NCBI GenBank assembly: GCA_002469765.1
Contig: DKNS01000201.1
Coordinates: 7,789 to 16,395 of the forward strand
Length of the DNA stretch: 8,607 nt
Direction: 5' to 3'
DNA from: Flavobacteriales bacterium UBA7382
GTDB taxonomy: Bacteria > Bacteroidota > Bacteroidia > Flavobacteriales_D > Sanyastnellaceae
A program made the translations under genes and the position numbers. Below the pieces are notes generated by a model. That model saw nothing but the letters and a program-made list of their open reading frames with translations. It had not been told where the DNA came from and made no database searches. Positions 1 through 6,414 of the stretch are shown one piece after another (the stretch's first letter is position 1; the number at the start of each line of letters is the position of its first letter).

Positions 1-1499
1 GTGACTTTGGTGGGGTCGATCACACCGGCTTCGAAGAGGTTTTCAAAGACCTCGGTGCGCGCATTGTAACCAAAGTCGCCTTCGCCCTCACGCACTGCAT
101 TCACGACCACCGCACCTTCGCCACCGGCATTGGCCACGATTTGACGCAAAGGCTCTTCAATGGCGCGAAGCACAATCTTGATGCCTGTGGTTTCATCCTC
201 ATTCTCGCCTTCCAACTCTCCGAGCTTCGAGGCAATGCGGATGTAGGCTGTGCCACCACCAGGCACGATGCCTTCCTCCACCGCAGCGCGTGTGGCGTGC
301 AAGGCGTCGTCCACACGGTCCTTCTTTTCTTTCATCTCAACCTCCGTAGCTGCGCCCACGTAGAGCACCGCCACGCCGCCGGCCAACTTGGCGAGGCGCT
401 CTTGGAGCTTTTCACGGTCGTAGTCCGAGGTGGTCGTTTCGATTTGGGCCTTGATTTGACCCACGCGGGCCTCGATGCCTGCCTTGTCGCCAGCACCGTT
501 CACCACGGTGGTGTTGTCCTTGTCGATGGTGATTTTCTCCGCCGTGCCCAAATCGGCAATGGTGGCGTTTTCCAACTTCAAGCCAGTCTCTTCAGAAATC
601 ACCTGACCTCCGGTAAGGATGGCGATGTCTTGGAGCATGGCCTTGCGTCGGTCTCCGAATCCTGGGGCCTTGACGGCCGCCACCTTCAAAGCGCCGCGGA
701 TTTTATTGACCACCAAGGTGGCCAGCGCCTCGCCGTCCACGTCTTCTGCGATGATCAGCAACGGACGTCCACCTTGCGCGGTTTGCTCGAGCACGGGCAA
801 GAGGTCCTTCATGTTGGAAATCTTCTTGTCGTGGATCAAGATGAAGGGATTCTCAAGCTCCGCTTCCATCTTGTCTGGGTTGGTCACGAAGTAAGGTGAG
901 AGGTATCCGCGGTCGAATTGCATGCCTTCCACAGTCTTCACATCAGTTTCAGTGCCCTTGGCCTCCTCCACAGTGATGACGCCTTCGTTGCCCACCACCT
1001 TCATCGCCTCTGCAATCAAAGATCCGATGGCCTTGTCGTTGTTGGCAGAAATGGTGCCAACCTGCTCGATTTTGCTGTTGTCGCTGCCCACTTCACGGCT
1101 GAGTTCGCGCAGTCCAGAGACAATGGCTTGCGACGCCTTGTCCATGCCGCGCTTGAGATCCATGGGATTGGCACCAGCAGCCACATTGCGAAGGCCTTCG
1201 GCCACCAACGCCTGAGCCAGGACCGTCGCCGTGGTGGTGCCGTCGCCGGCCACGTCGGCCGTCTTGCTTGCCACTTCCTTCACCATTTGGGCCCCCATGT
1301 TCTCCACAGGATTCTCAAGCTCGATTTCCTTTGCCACAGACACACCATCCTTGGTGATGGAAGGTGCGCCAAATTTCTTGTCGATGACCACGTTGCGACC
1401 CTTTGGGCCCAACGTCACCTTCACCGCATCCGCCAACGCATCCACGCCTGCCTTGAGGTTGGCGCGGGCGTCGCTGTCAAATTGAATGTCTTTTGCCAT
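1..1499 (-). CDS. groEL: Chaperonin GroEL (Hsp60), 3' end beyond the window
   Basis: Large subunit of the cytosolic GroEL/GroES chaperonin, which encloses unfolded proteins in an ATP-driven double-ring chamber. About 499 residues are visible of a usual 540 to 550; the missing C-terminus includes the expected Gly/Met-rich tail. The protein begins MAKDIQFDSDARANLKAG. It carries the nucleotide-binding LGPKGRN at 30-36, GDGTTTATVLAQ from residue 85 (Asp86 matches E. coli Asp87), and DDALHATRAAVEEG around 397-410 with the ATP-hydrolysis aspartate, followed by a glycine triplet. The start at 1499 is fixed by homology; no Shine-Dalgarno precedes it, only an A/T-rich stretch, as is usual in Bacteroidota. 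It lies 26 bases downstream of groES on the same strand and is almost certainly co-transcribed with it. The visible sequence reads through intact with no frameshift. Identity is certain from sequence conservation. Confidence 0.98.
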   Translation of the reverse strand, partial: MAKDIQFDSDARANLKAGVDALADAVKVTLGPKGRNVVIDKKFGAPSITKDGVSVAKEIELENPVENMGAQMVKEVASKTADVAGDGTTTATVLAQALVAEGLRNVAAGANPMDLKRGMDKASQAIVSGLRELSREVGSDNSKIEQVGTISANNDKAIGSLIAEAMKVVGNEGVITVEEAKGTETDVKTVEGMQFDRGYLSPYFVTNPDKMEAELENPFILIHDKKISNMKDLLPVLEQTAQGGRPLLIIAEDVDGEALATLVVNKIRGALKVAAVKAPGFGDRRKAMLQDIAILTGGQVISEETGLKLENATIADLGTAEKITIDKDNTTVVNGAGDKAGIEARVGQIKAQIETTTSDYDREKLQERLAKLAGGVAVLYVGAATEVEMKEKKDRVDDALHATRAAVEEGIVPGGGTAYIRIASKLGELEGENEDETTGIKIVLRAIEEPLRQIVANAGGEGAVVVNAVREGEGDFGYNARTEVFENLFEAGVIDPTKV

Positions 1500-1525
1500 G
1501 ATTTAAAATGTTCAGAGTTTGGGTT

Positions 1526-1801
1526 TCAGAGGATGGCCAAAATGTCGGCTTCCCGCATAATCATGTAGTCTTGGCCCTCGAACTGCAACTCGGTGCCCGA
1601 GTACTTTCCGTAGAGCACGGTGTCGCCCTCCTTCACCGTGGTGGGCTCGTCTTTCTTGCCTGGCCCCACAGCCACGACAGTGCCTCGCTGGGGCTTTTCC
1701 TTGGCCGAATCCGGAATGATGATTCCGCTTGCGGTCTTTTCTTCTGCGGCTGCGGGCTCTACGAGCACACGATCAGCCAAAGGTCGAATGTTGACAGACA
1801 T
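1526..1801 (-). CDS. groES: Co-chaperonin GroES (Hsp10)
   Basis: Ten-kilodalton lid of the GroEL chamber, forming a heptameric cap in the cytosol. The product is 91 residues, within the usual 90 to 100. It starts MSVNIRPLADRVLVEP, has the mobile loop at about residues 16-33 containing the GroEL-binding hydrophobic IIIP (27-30), and continues with RGTVVAVGPGK and the closing EADILAIL. The frame is open 58 codons further upstream, but that extension has no GroES similarity and would run through the predicted promoter and both inverted repeats, so the start at 1801 is preferred. It is the first gene of a groES-groEL pair, separated from secG by 198 bases that hold a candidate sigma-54 promoter and inverted repeats. 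The predicted untranslated leader is about 46 bases and lacks a Shine-Dalgarno sequence. Confidence 0.97.
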   Translation of the reverse strand: MSVNIRPLADRVLVEPAAAEEKTASGIIIPDSAKEKPQRGTVVAVGPGKKDEPTTVKEGDTVLYGKYSGTELQFEGQDYMIMREADILAIL

Positions 1802-1857
1802 GGTGTTGAATTGTTTTGGTGGTTCTGTTTGTCGGTGCATTTGCACGCGGCGGTAAG

Positions 1858-1874
1858 GGCGATTTCCGTGCCAA
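1858..1874 (-). promoter_or_regulatory. Candidate sigma-54 (RpoN) promoter of groESL
   Basis: Read on the minus strand the site is TTGGCACGGAAATCGCC. The -24 half TTGGCACG agrees fully with the sigma-54 consensus YTGGCACG. The essential GC of the -12 half lies exactly 10 bases after the GG, as the consensus demands; the only departure is TCGC where TTGC is typical. Transcription would begin near 1847, giving a leader of about 46 bases before the groES start. It is in the right orientation in the only sizeable intergenic gap of the minus-strand cluster, with inverted repeats upstream, and a sigma-54-type activator is encoded in the same cluster. I found no good TAnnTTTG vegetative element for groES. 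This is a motif match only; no transcript evidence is available. Confidence 0.6.
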
Positions 1875-1895
1875 CCGTCAACGGGCCACACGGCA

Positions 1896-1911
1896 ATGAC
1901 AAGGCTGTCAT
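1896..1911. repeat. Small inverted repeat ATGACA-N4-TGTCAT upstream of groES
   Basis: Perfect 6-bp arms ATGACA and TGTCAT flank the four bases AGGC. Its TGACA/TGTCA half-sites also occur in the larger inverted repeat at 1928-1962, in the opposite order. The centre lies about 56 bases upstream of the predicted groES transcription start and about 41.5 bases (close to four helical turns) from the centre of the larger repeat. It may be a second binding site for the protein that binds the larger repeat. A 6-bp dyad can arise by chance, so confidence as a functional site is low. Confidence 0.35.
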
Positions 1912-1927
1912 GTTCTGGGTTCAAAGC

Positions 1928-1962
1928 ACGACACCCTGTCAGCGGGGCTGACAGGGTGTCGT
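1928..1962. promoter_or_regulatory. 16-bp perfect inverted repeat, possible activator site or terminator
   Basis: The arms ACGACACCCTGTCAGC (1928-1943) and GCTGACAGGGTGTCGT (1947-1962) are exact reverse complements around GGG. The repeat sits 38 bases past the secG stop and about 97 bases upstream of the predicted groES sigma-54 start, a typical distance for a sigma-54 enhancer. As RNA it would form a very stable hairpin, so it could also be an intrinsic terminator of the secG operon. On the minus strand, however, it is followed by TGCTTTGAACC, which is a poor U-tract. It is not a CIRCE element, whose arms are TTAGCACTC/GAGTGCTAA with a 9-base spacer. The structure is certain; the function is undecided between the two. 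Confidence 0.75.
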
Positions 1963-1999
1963 TGTTACACCGCATGGGCGTGCGAGGCGTGGTTTAAAA

Positions 2000-2290
2000 T
2001 CACTCCATGGTCTCAATTGGCGCCGCCGTGGGGGCGAAGCTCTCGTCCACGCCAACATCCAAAGAACCGTTGCCGGCGAAGCTTCCCACAAGGATGCAAA
2101 GCACGAACAGGGCTGCAGCCAAGTACCAAGTGGCTTTCTCCAAAAAGTTGGAGGTGCGTTGCACGCCGCCGATTTGGCTAGCCCCCTGAAAACCATTGGC
2201 GAGTCCTCCTCCCTTGGGGTTTTGGACCAAAATCACTGCTCCCAAGAGGAAGCACACAATCAAAATTACGACGGTCAATAAAGTAGTCAT
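2000..2290 (-). CDS. secG: Preprotein translocase subunit SecG
   Basis: Small inner-membrane subunit of the SecYEG channel that assists SecA-driven export. The product is 96 residues and starts MTTLLTVVILIVCFLLGAVI. It has two membrane segments, about residues 3-22 and 54-71, joined by the conserved loop LVQNPKGGGLANGFQG (21-36) and GGVQRTSNFLEKATW (41-55). After the second helix comes an acidic, Ala/Pro-containing tail of about 25 residues, which Bacteroidota SecG proteins often carry. The frame is open 18 codons further upstream, but that part overlaps the preceding gene and does not resemble SecG, so the start at 2290 is chosen. It is the last gene of the tight cluster, 10 bases after the TPR-like gene. 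Confidence 0.95.
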   Translation of the reverse strand: MTTLLTVVILIVCFLLGAVILVQNPKGGGLANGFQGASQIGGVQRTSNFLEKATWYLAAALFVLCILVGSFAGNGSLDVGVDESFAPTAAPIETME

Positions 2291-2300
2291 GGTCTGAGAT

Positions 2301-3185
2301 TCAAGTGTTGCGCAGCTTTTTGAGCTGGGCCGCAAAATAAACACTTTTTTCCGGGTATTTCAAAGCCAACAGCTTGTAAGCTTTGCGGGCACGGCCCATT
2401 TGGCCTTGTTGGGCGTAGAGTTTGGCCATGGTTTCGGTGACCAAGCTGGGGTCTTCCACGAGCCCTTGTTGCGCCCAATCTCCCGTGGATTCGAGGGCAT
2501 CTCGGACCGGTCCAATCTTGATGTCTCCCTTGGCCAAGAATGCGTCAATCAATGCGGCGGCGCCCCGCTCTGCAAGGTCATCTTGACCGAACCCGGTTTC
2601 CCTTGCGCGCTGCTGCAGCCAGCGACCAAACAACGACGTCGGTGCCGCTTGAGTGGCCAACGCAGGCATGGGCACGCCTTCGGTGCGCTGCACCTCGTCC
2701 TGCGATTCCTCTTCAGTCCATTCGGACACCTCATGTTCCAAGGTTGAGGCGATGGCCGCCACCATGGCGTCCCGGGCATGCTCCTCCAATTCCACTGGGA
2801 CCTCTTCTTTGACGGCAGGGGCAAGGTCGGACGCCGCTTCGTTCACTTCGTCCGTGGTCGCTTCGTTGTCGTGCCACACCAATTTGACCAGCTCATCTTC
2901 AGTCACCTCCGGCGCGGCGAGCACTTCTCGGTGAATGTGTTGGGCGGCTTCCAAAAGGGCTGGCCCCATCAAGGCCTGGAACAAGGCACGGCGAGAAGGC
3001 ACATGCGCCCCGGCAGCAAGCAAATCTTCGTTTCGATTCAAATCCTCTGACAAATAAGAGGCTTTTGCCAACCACAAGCGCAACACTCCGCTGTAGGGAT
3101 ACCGCGCCACCAACTCACGCAATGTGGACACGTCAGAGGCGTTTGGTCCTTGCTTGACCCAGGTTTGGAATTGCGCGGCGTTCAT
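2301..3185 (-). CDS. Conserved Bacteroidota protein with C-terminal TPR-like region, function unknown
   Basis: A 294-residue soluble protein with no signal peptide or membrane segment. Residues 1-90 are helical and include a TPR-like stretch (LRELVARYPYSGVLRLWLAK, 22-41). Residues 91-170 are strongly acidic and low in conservation-type motifs, probably a flexible linker. Residues 184-215 contain FGRWLQQRARETG. Residues 248-292 form one clear tetratricopeptide-like helix pair (LVTETMAKLYAQQGQMGRAR, then KAYKLLALKYPEKSVYFAAQ). This C-terminal pattern is familiar to me from proteins at the same place beside secG and lptE in Flavobacteria, usually labelled tetratricopeptide repeat protein; I know of no assigned role. 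TPR regions usually bind proteins, so a scaffold or adaptor role linked to its envelope neighbours is a guess. It begins 6 bases after the lptE-like gene. Confidence 0.85.
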   Translation of the reverse strand: MNAAQFQTWVKQGPNASDVSTLRELVARYPYSGVLRLWLAKASYLSEDLNRNEDLLAAGAHVPSRRALFQALMGPALLEAAQHIHREVLAAPEVTEDELVKLVWHDNEATTDEVNEAASDLAPAVKEEVPVELEEHARDAMVAAIASTLEHEVSEWTEEESQDEVQRTEGVPMPALATQAAPTSLFGRWLQQRARETGFGQDDLAERGAAALIDAFLAKGDIKIGPVRDALESTGDWAQQGLVEDPSLVTETMAKLYAQQGQMGRARKAYKLLALKYPEKSVYFAAQLKKLRNT

Positions 3186-3191
3186 CGTGAA

Positions 3192-3707
3192 TCACCAATT
3201 TCCCAAAGTGGCGTTGAACACATCTTGAGAGAACAACTCGCCCAGTTCTTCCACAATCGCGTCTTCTTGAGAAAAGACGTCCTGGTCGCTAGGGACATCC
3301 ACGTAGCGAGTGAAGGAACGCTCCATGGTCAAAGATGGATCGCGTTCGTTCACGTAGTTCAAGACCAGTTGCACCGACACTCGGTTGGCACCTGCCGTCT
3401 CGTCACCTTGCACATTGATTGGTCGCACTTCCCAAGACACCACGCGGGCGCTGAATTCCAATTCTCCATCTTCCACCAAACGCAACGTACTTTGACGCTG
3501 GACCCGATCTCGCAGCGCCTCGGACAAGGTTTGAGCGGCCGTGGCTGACACCAAGGGATGGGCGGGTTCAAAATCCTGCACGGAAAAAGTGGTGGCGCCA
3601 GACGTTTGAGCGCCGTAAGGCGAGTACACCCCACAAGCGTGGATCCCGGCTAGGACCAAAACCATCCAAGCGACATGCACAACAAAGCGATGGAGAGGCC
3701 AACTCAT
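3192..3707 (-). CDS. lptE: LptE-family outer-membrane lipoprotein
   Basis: By family, LptE is the outer-membrane lipoprotein that plugs the LptD barrel and helps place lipopolysaccharide in the outer leaflet. The product is 171 residues. Residues 6-24 form a signal peptide (charged start, then VVHVAWMVLVLAGI), with a probable lipidated Cys25 in IHAC-GVYS. The lipobox is slightly irregular: histidine at -2 where a small residue is usual. The mature part of about 147 residues has LptE-like features of the Bacteroidota type: early CGVYSPYG, LSEALRDRVQRQSTLRLVE (62-80), NRVSVQLVLNYVN (108-120), and the closing DVFNATLGNW. Its ATG overlaps the regulator's TGA (ATGA, 4-base overlap), so translation is probably coupled. 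The family call rests on pattern and synteny; true LptE function in this phylum is less well established than in E. coli. Confidence 0.85.
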   Translation of the reverse strand: MSWPLHRFVVHVAWMVLVLAGIHACGVYSPYGAQTSGATTFSVQDFEPAHPLVSATAAQTLSEALRDRVQRQSTLRLVEDGELEFSARVVSWEVRPINVQGDETAGANRVSVQLVLNYVNERDPSLTMERSFTRYVDVPSDQDVFSQEDAIVEELGELFSQDVFNATLGNW

Positions 3708-4939
3708 TTGAGGTCGTATTCCTTGATTTTCCGATACAACGTGCGCTCTGAAATCCCCAGCTCCTCCGCAGCGTGCTTCCGCTTGTTGCGATGCTTCTCC
3801 AAAGCGCGTCGGATCAATTCCCGTTCGGAATCCTGCAAGGACAGAATCGCGTGCTCCATGGGGGCGTGCTGAGCCTCCTCTTCATTCCCAATGTGCCCTG
3901 TGTATTCAGGCAGAGCAGGCAAACCTGACGTTTGTGTCTCGGTTCTTTGGGCCATGTCCTGGTTGAACACGCGCTGAACGAGTTCAGCCTCTTCTCGTCC
4001 GCCTTTCAATCCACCGTTTTTGATCATCGACAACACGAGTTGCTTGAGGTCATTCAAGTCTCCTTTCATGTCGAAAAGGACCTTGTACAAGATCTCCCGT
4101 TCGTTCATGCTGCTGGCCTCGTTGTCGCTGTCCATGGCGCTCGGCAAGCGGCTGCGGTGCGTTTCCGGCAAGTACCCGAGCAGCGTATCCGCATCGATGC
4201 GTCTGCCGGTCTCGAGGATGCTCATTTGCTCCGTCACATTCTTCAGCTGACGGATGTTTCCCGGCCAAGGATAATTGCCGAGAATCTCCACCGCCTCTTC
4301 ATCCAGGCTGAGTGGGGGCATGCGGTATTGCTCGCTGAAGTCGGTGGTGAACTTGCGGAACAAAAGATGGATGTCTCCCGCACGCTGACGAAGCGGCGGA
4401 AGATGAACAGGAACTTGGCTGAGGCGATAGTACAGGTCCTCCCTAAAACGGCCTTGATCGATGGCCTTGTCGAAGTCCACGTTGGTCGCCGCCACGACTC
4501 GGACGTCGGTTTTTTGGACCTTGGATGACCCCACTTTCATGAACTCTCCCGTTTCCAGCACGCGAAGCAGTCGGACCTGAGTGGTCAGTGGCAACTCGGC
4601 CACTTCGTCCAGGAAAATGGTGCCGCCGTTGGCTTCTTCAAAGTAGCCTTTTCTCATGTCGGTGGCCCCGGTGAAGGCCCCCTTCTCGTGGCCAAACAAC
4701 TCTGAATCGATTGTGCCCTCAGGAATGGCACCGCAATTCACAGCCACGTAAGGACCGTGTTTTCGGGCGCTGAACTGGTGCACGATGCGCGGCATGACTT
4801 CCTTGCCTGTGCCACTTTCACCCAGCACGAGAACACTGATGTCGGTGGCCGCGACTTGGGCGGTGACGTTCAAAGCACGCTCCAAGGCAGGAGCAGTGCC
4901 CACAACCCCAAACCGACGTTTCAGCGACCCAACGTCCAT
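3704..4939 (-). CDS. Sigma-54-dependent AAA+ transcriptional activator without N-terminal sensor domain
   Basis: Enhancer-binding protein expected to remodel sigma-54 RNA polymerase by ATP hydrolysis. The product is 411 residues. The AAA+ domain begins almost at the N-terminus: Walker A GESGTGKE (40-47), the sigma-54-contacting loop GAFTGA (87-92), Walker B TIFLDE (107-112), FREDLYYRL (165-173) with arginine-finger-type residues, and WPGNIRQL (225-232). Residues 259-365 form a long linker with a charged, probably helical motif MNEREILYKVLFDMKGDLND (278-297) seen in Flavobacterial relatives. A Fis-type helix-turn-helix ends the protein (AAEELGISERTLYRKIKEYD, 390-409). There is no receiver, GAF or PAS domain, so its activity must be controlled by a partner, by the linker or by abundance, as in PspF-like proteins. 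It starts 5 bases after miaB and overlaps lptE by 4. A candidate target is the sigma-54 promoter of groES. Confidence 0.93.
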   Translation of the reverse strand: MDVGSLKRRFGVVGTAPALERALNVTAQVAATDISVLVLGESGTGKEVMPRIVHQFSARKHGPYVAVNCGAIPEGTIDSELFGHEKGAFTGATDMRKGYFEEANGGTIFLDEVAELPLTTQVRLLRVLETGEFMKVGSSKVQKTDVRVVAATNVDFDKAIDQGRFREDLYYRLSQVPVHLPPLRQRAGDIHLLFRKFTTDFSEQYRMPPLSLDEEAVEILGNYPWPGNIRQLKNVTEQMSILETGRRIDADTLLGYLPETHRSRLPSAMDSDNEASSMNEREILYKVLFDMKGDLNDLKQLVLSMIKNGGLKGGREEAELVQRVFNQDMAQRTETQTSGLPALPEYTGHIGNEEEAQHAPMEHAILSLQDSERELIRRALEKHRNKRKHAAEELGISERTLYRKIKEYDLK

Positions 4940-4944
4940 CGGAT

Positions 4945-6384
4945 TCAGCTTTGGGCGAGTTCGTCGGTGACTTCACCCTTCAACGTCACCGCGGAACAAT
5001 CTGTGGTTCGCACGTTCACGTATTGACCTGGCTTCAGGTCGCCTTTCGGAAAGACCACCACCGTGTTGTGGGTTGTGCGGCCAAAGAACTCATCGTCCCG
5101 CTTTTTACTCGTGCCTTCAATCAGCACACGGTGCACTTGGCCAACCAGGGCTTGGGTGCGTTCCTTGCCGTGGACCATTTGACGGGCGATGACCTCCTGC
5201 AATCGGGAACCTTTGAGTTCCTCGGGGATGTCGTCCTCGTACTTACGCTCCGCCAAGGTCTTGGGGCGTTCGCTGTATTTGAACATGAATGCCATGTCGT
5301 ACCGTACCTCGTCCATCAATGACAAGGTGGCTTGGTGTTCCTCCTCAGTCTCGCCGCAGAACCCTGTGATGATGTCTGTGCTGATGGCGCAGTCGGGCAT
5401 GATGCGGCGGATGGCATCGATGCGGTCCAGGTACCACTCGCGCGTGTACCCGCGGTTCATTCGCTTCAGCATGTCGCTGTGGCCGCTTTGCACAGGAAGG
5501 TGGATGTACTTGCAGACGTTCTTGTGACGGGACATGGCGTGCAACACGTCGTCGGTCATGTCCTTGGGGTGGGATGTGCTAAACCTCACCCGAAGATCTG
5601 GGTTGACAGCAGCGACAAGCTCAAGCAATTCAGCAAAGCGCACCACGGGTTGTTTGTCGTCCTTGACCACCCCTTTGTTGTCAATGTTCCACTTGTACGA
5701 GTCCACGTTTTGGCCCAACAGCGTCACCTCGCGGTAGCCTTGGTCAAACAACTCTTGGGCCTCCTGCACAATCGACTGAGGGTCGCGGCTGCGCTCGCGA
5801 CCACGTGTGAATGGCACCACACAAAACGAGCACATGTTGTCGCAACCGCGCATGATGCTGATGAACGCGGTGACCCCGCCCTTGTCCAAACGCACAGGGC
5901 TGATCTCGGCGTAGGTCTCTTCCCGAGAAAGCAAGACGTTGACCGCCTTTTGGCCTCCCTCCACTTGACCCACCAGATTGGGCAAATCCCGGTAGGCATC
6001 GGGCCCGACAACGAGGTCGACCAACTTCTCCTCTTCGAGCAACTTGTCGCGAAGGCGCTCCGCCATGCATCCCAAGACGCCCACCACCAGGCTGGGGTTC
6101 TTTCGTTTGTTGGCCTTGAAATGCACCAAGCGGTTCCGCACACGCTGCTCTGCGTTGTCGCGGATTGCACAGGTGTTCAACAGAACCAAGTCGGCGTCGT
6201 CCGCTTCTCGGGTCGTTTGGAAGCCTGCGTCCGCCAAGATGCTCGCCACAATTTCACTGTCGCTGAAATTCATTTGACAGCCGTAGCTCTCGAGGTACAA
6301 TTTCCGCCCCGAAGCGCCGGGTCCTTGAACCACGGTTGCCTCTCCTTGCCTCGTTTCTTCCAAGGGTTGATGTCCTTCTAGCAT
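4945..6384 (-). CDS. miaB: tRNA-2-methylthio-N6-isopentenyladenosine37 synthase MiaB
   Basis: Radical-SAM enzyme that adds a methylthio group to i6A37 in tRNAs reading UNN codons, producing ms2i6A and improving decoding. The product is 479 residues. The N-terminal methylthiotransferase domain has the three cluster ligands Cys36 (ESYGCQMN), Cys72 (NTCAIRDNA) and Cys106 (GVLGCMAER). The radical-SAM motif is CDNMCSFC (Cys181, Cys185, Cys188), followed by VVPFTRGRERSRDP, diagnostic of MiaB rather than MtaB or RimO. The central barrel includes LLGQNVDSY, and a C-terminal TRAM domain covers about residues 410-475. The frame is open 60 codons further upstream, but that stretch overlaps the topA start and is not MiaB-like; the ATG at 6384 gives a normal length. 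A Bacteroidota -7 element ends 4 bases before this ATG, so the mRNA may be leaderless. It is the first gene of the minus-strand cluster. Confidence 0.97.
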   Translation of the reverse strand: MLEGHQPLEETRQGEATVVQGPGASGRKLYLESYGCQMNFSDSEIVASILADAGFQTTREADDADLVLLNTCAIRDNAEQRVRNRLVHFKANKRKNPSLVVGVLGCMAERLRDKLLEEEKLVDLVVGPDAYRDLPNLVGQVEGGQKAVNVLLSREETYAEISPVRLDKGGVTAFISIMRGCDNMCSFCVVPFTRGRERSRDPQSIVQEAQELFDQGYREVTLLGQNVDSYKWNIDNKGVVKDDKQPVVRFAELLELVAAVNPDLRVRFSTSHPKDMTDDVLHAMSRHKNVCKYIHLPVQSGHSDMLKRMNRGYTREWYLDRIDAIRRIMPDCAISTDIITGFCGETEEEHQATLSLMDEVRYDMAFMFKYSERPKTLAERKYEDDIPEELKGSRLQEVIARQMVHGKERTQALVGQVHRVLIEGTSKKRDDEFFGRTTHNTVVVFPKGDLKPGQYVNVRTTDCSAVTLKGEVTDELAQS

Positions 6385-6388
6385 TGTA

Positions 6389-6396
6389 CAAATGTA
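6389..6396 (-). promoter_or_regulatory. Bacteroidota-type -7 promoter element for miaB
   Basis: On the minus strand this reads TACATTTG, an exact match to the -7 consensus TAnnTTTG of the primary sigma factor in Bacteroidota. A convincing -33 TTTG at the usual 19 to 21-base spacing is absent; the nearest TTTG is only 9 bases upstream. With this element the transcript would begin at or within a few bases of the miaB ATG at 6384. The element lies inside a short dyad, GTACA-aa-TGTAC (6386-6397), which might be an operator. An 8-base motif with two free positions can arise by chance. Confidence 0.45.
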
Positions 6397-6414
6397 CGGC
6401 ACTGCCAAATTGTC

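Noticed and set aside
141..899. Long plus-strand reading frame of 252 codons
   Set aside because: It lies wholly antisense to the strongly conserved groEL; its product resembles nothing and long antisense frames are expected in GC-rich coding DNA.
1928..1962. CIRCE (HrcA operator) upstream of groES
   Set aside because: Neither arm matches TTAGCACTC/GAGTGCTAA and the centre is 3 bases, not 9.
1802..1975. 58-codon N-terminal extension of groES
   Set aside because: GroES begins at MSVNIRPLAD; the extension crosses the inverted repeats and the candidate promoter and is not protein-like.
3635..3707. Possible degraded lipobox making the LptE-like protein non-lipidated
   Set aside because: IHAC departs at only one tolerated position, and Cys25 directly precedes the family-typical GVYS; a lipoprotein remains the best call.
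5332..6381. Plus-strand reading frame of 349 codons
   Set aside because: It is a shadow antisense to miaB, whose motifs are intact throughout; the translation has no recognisable domain.
6402..6408. TTGGCAG on the minus strand as a second sigma-54 -24 element before miaB
   Set aside because: The position 10 bases after GG is CA, not the required GC, so the -12 half is missing.
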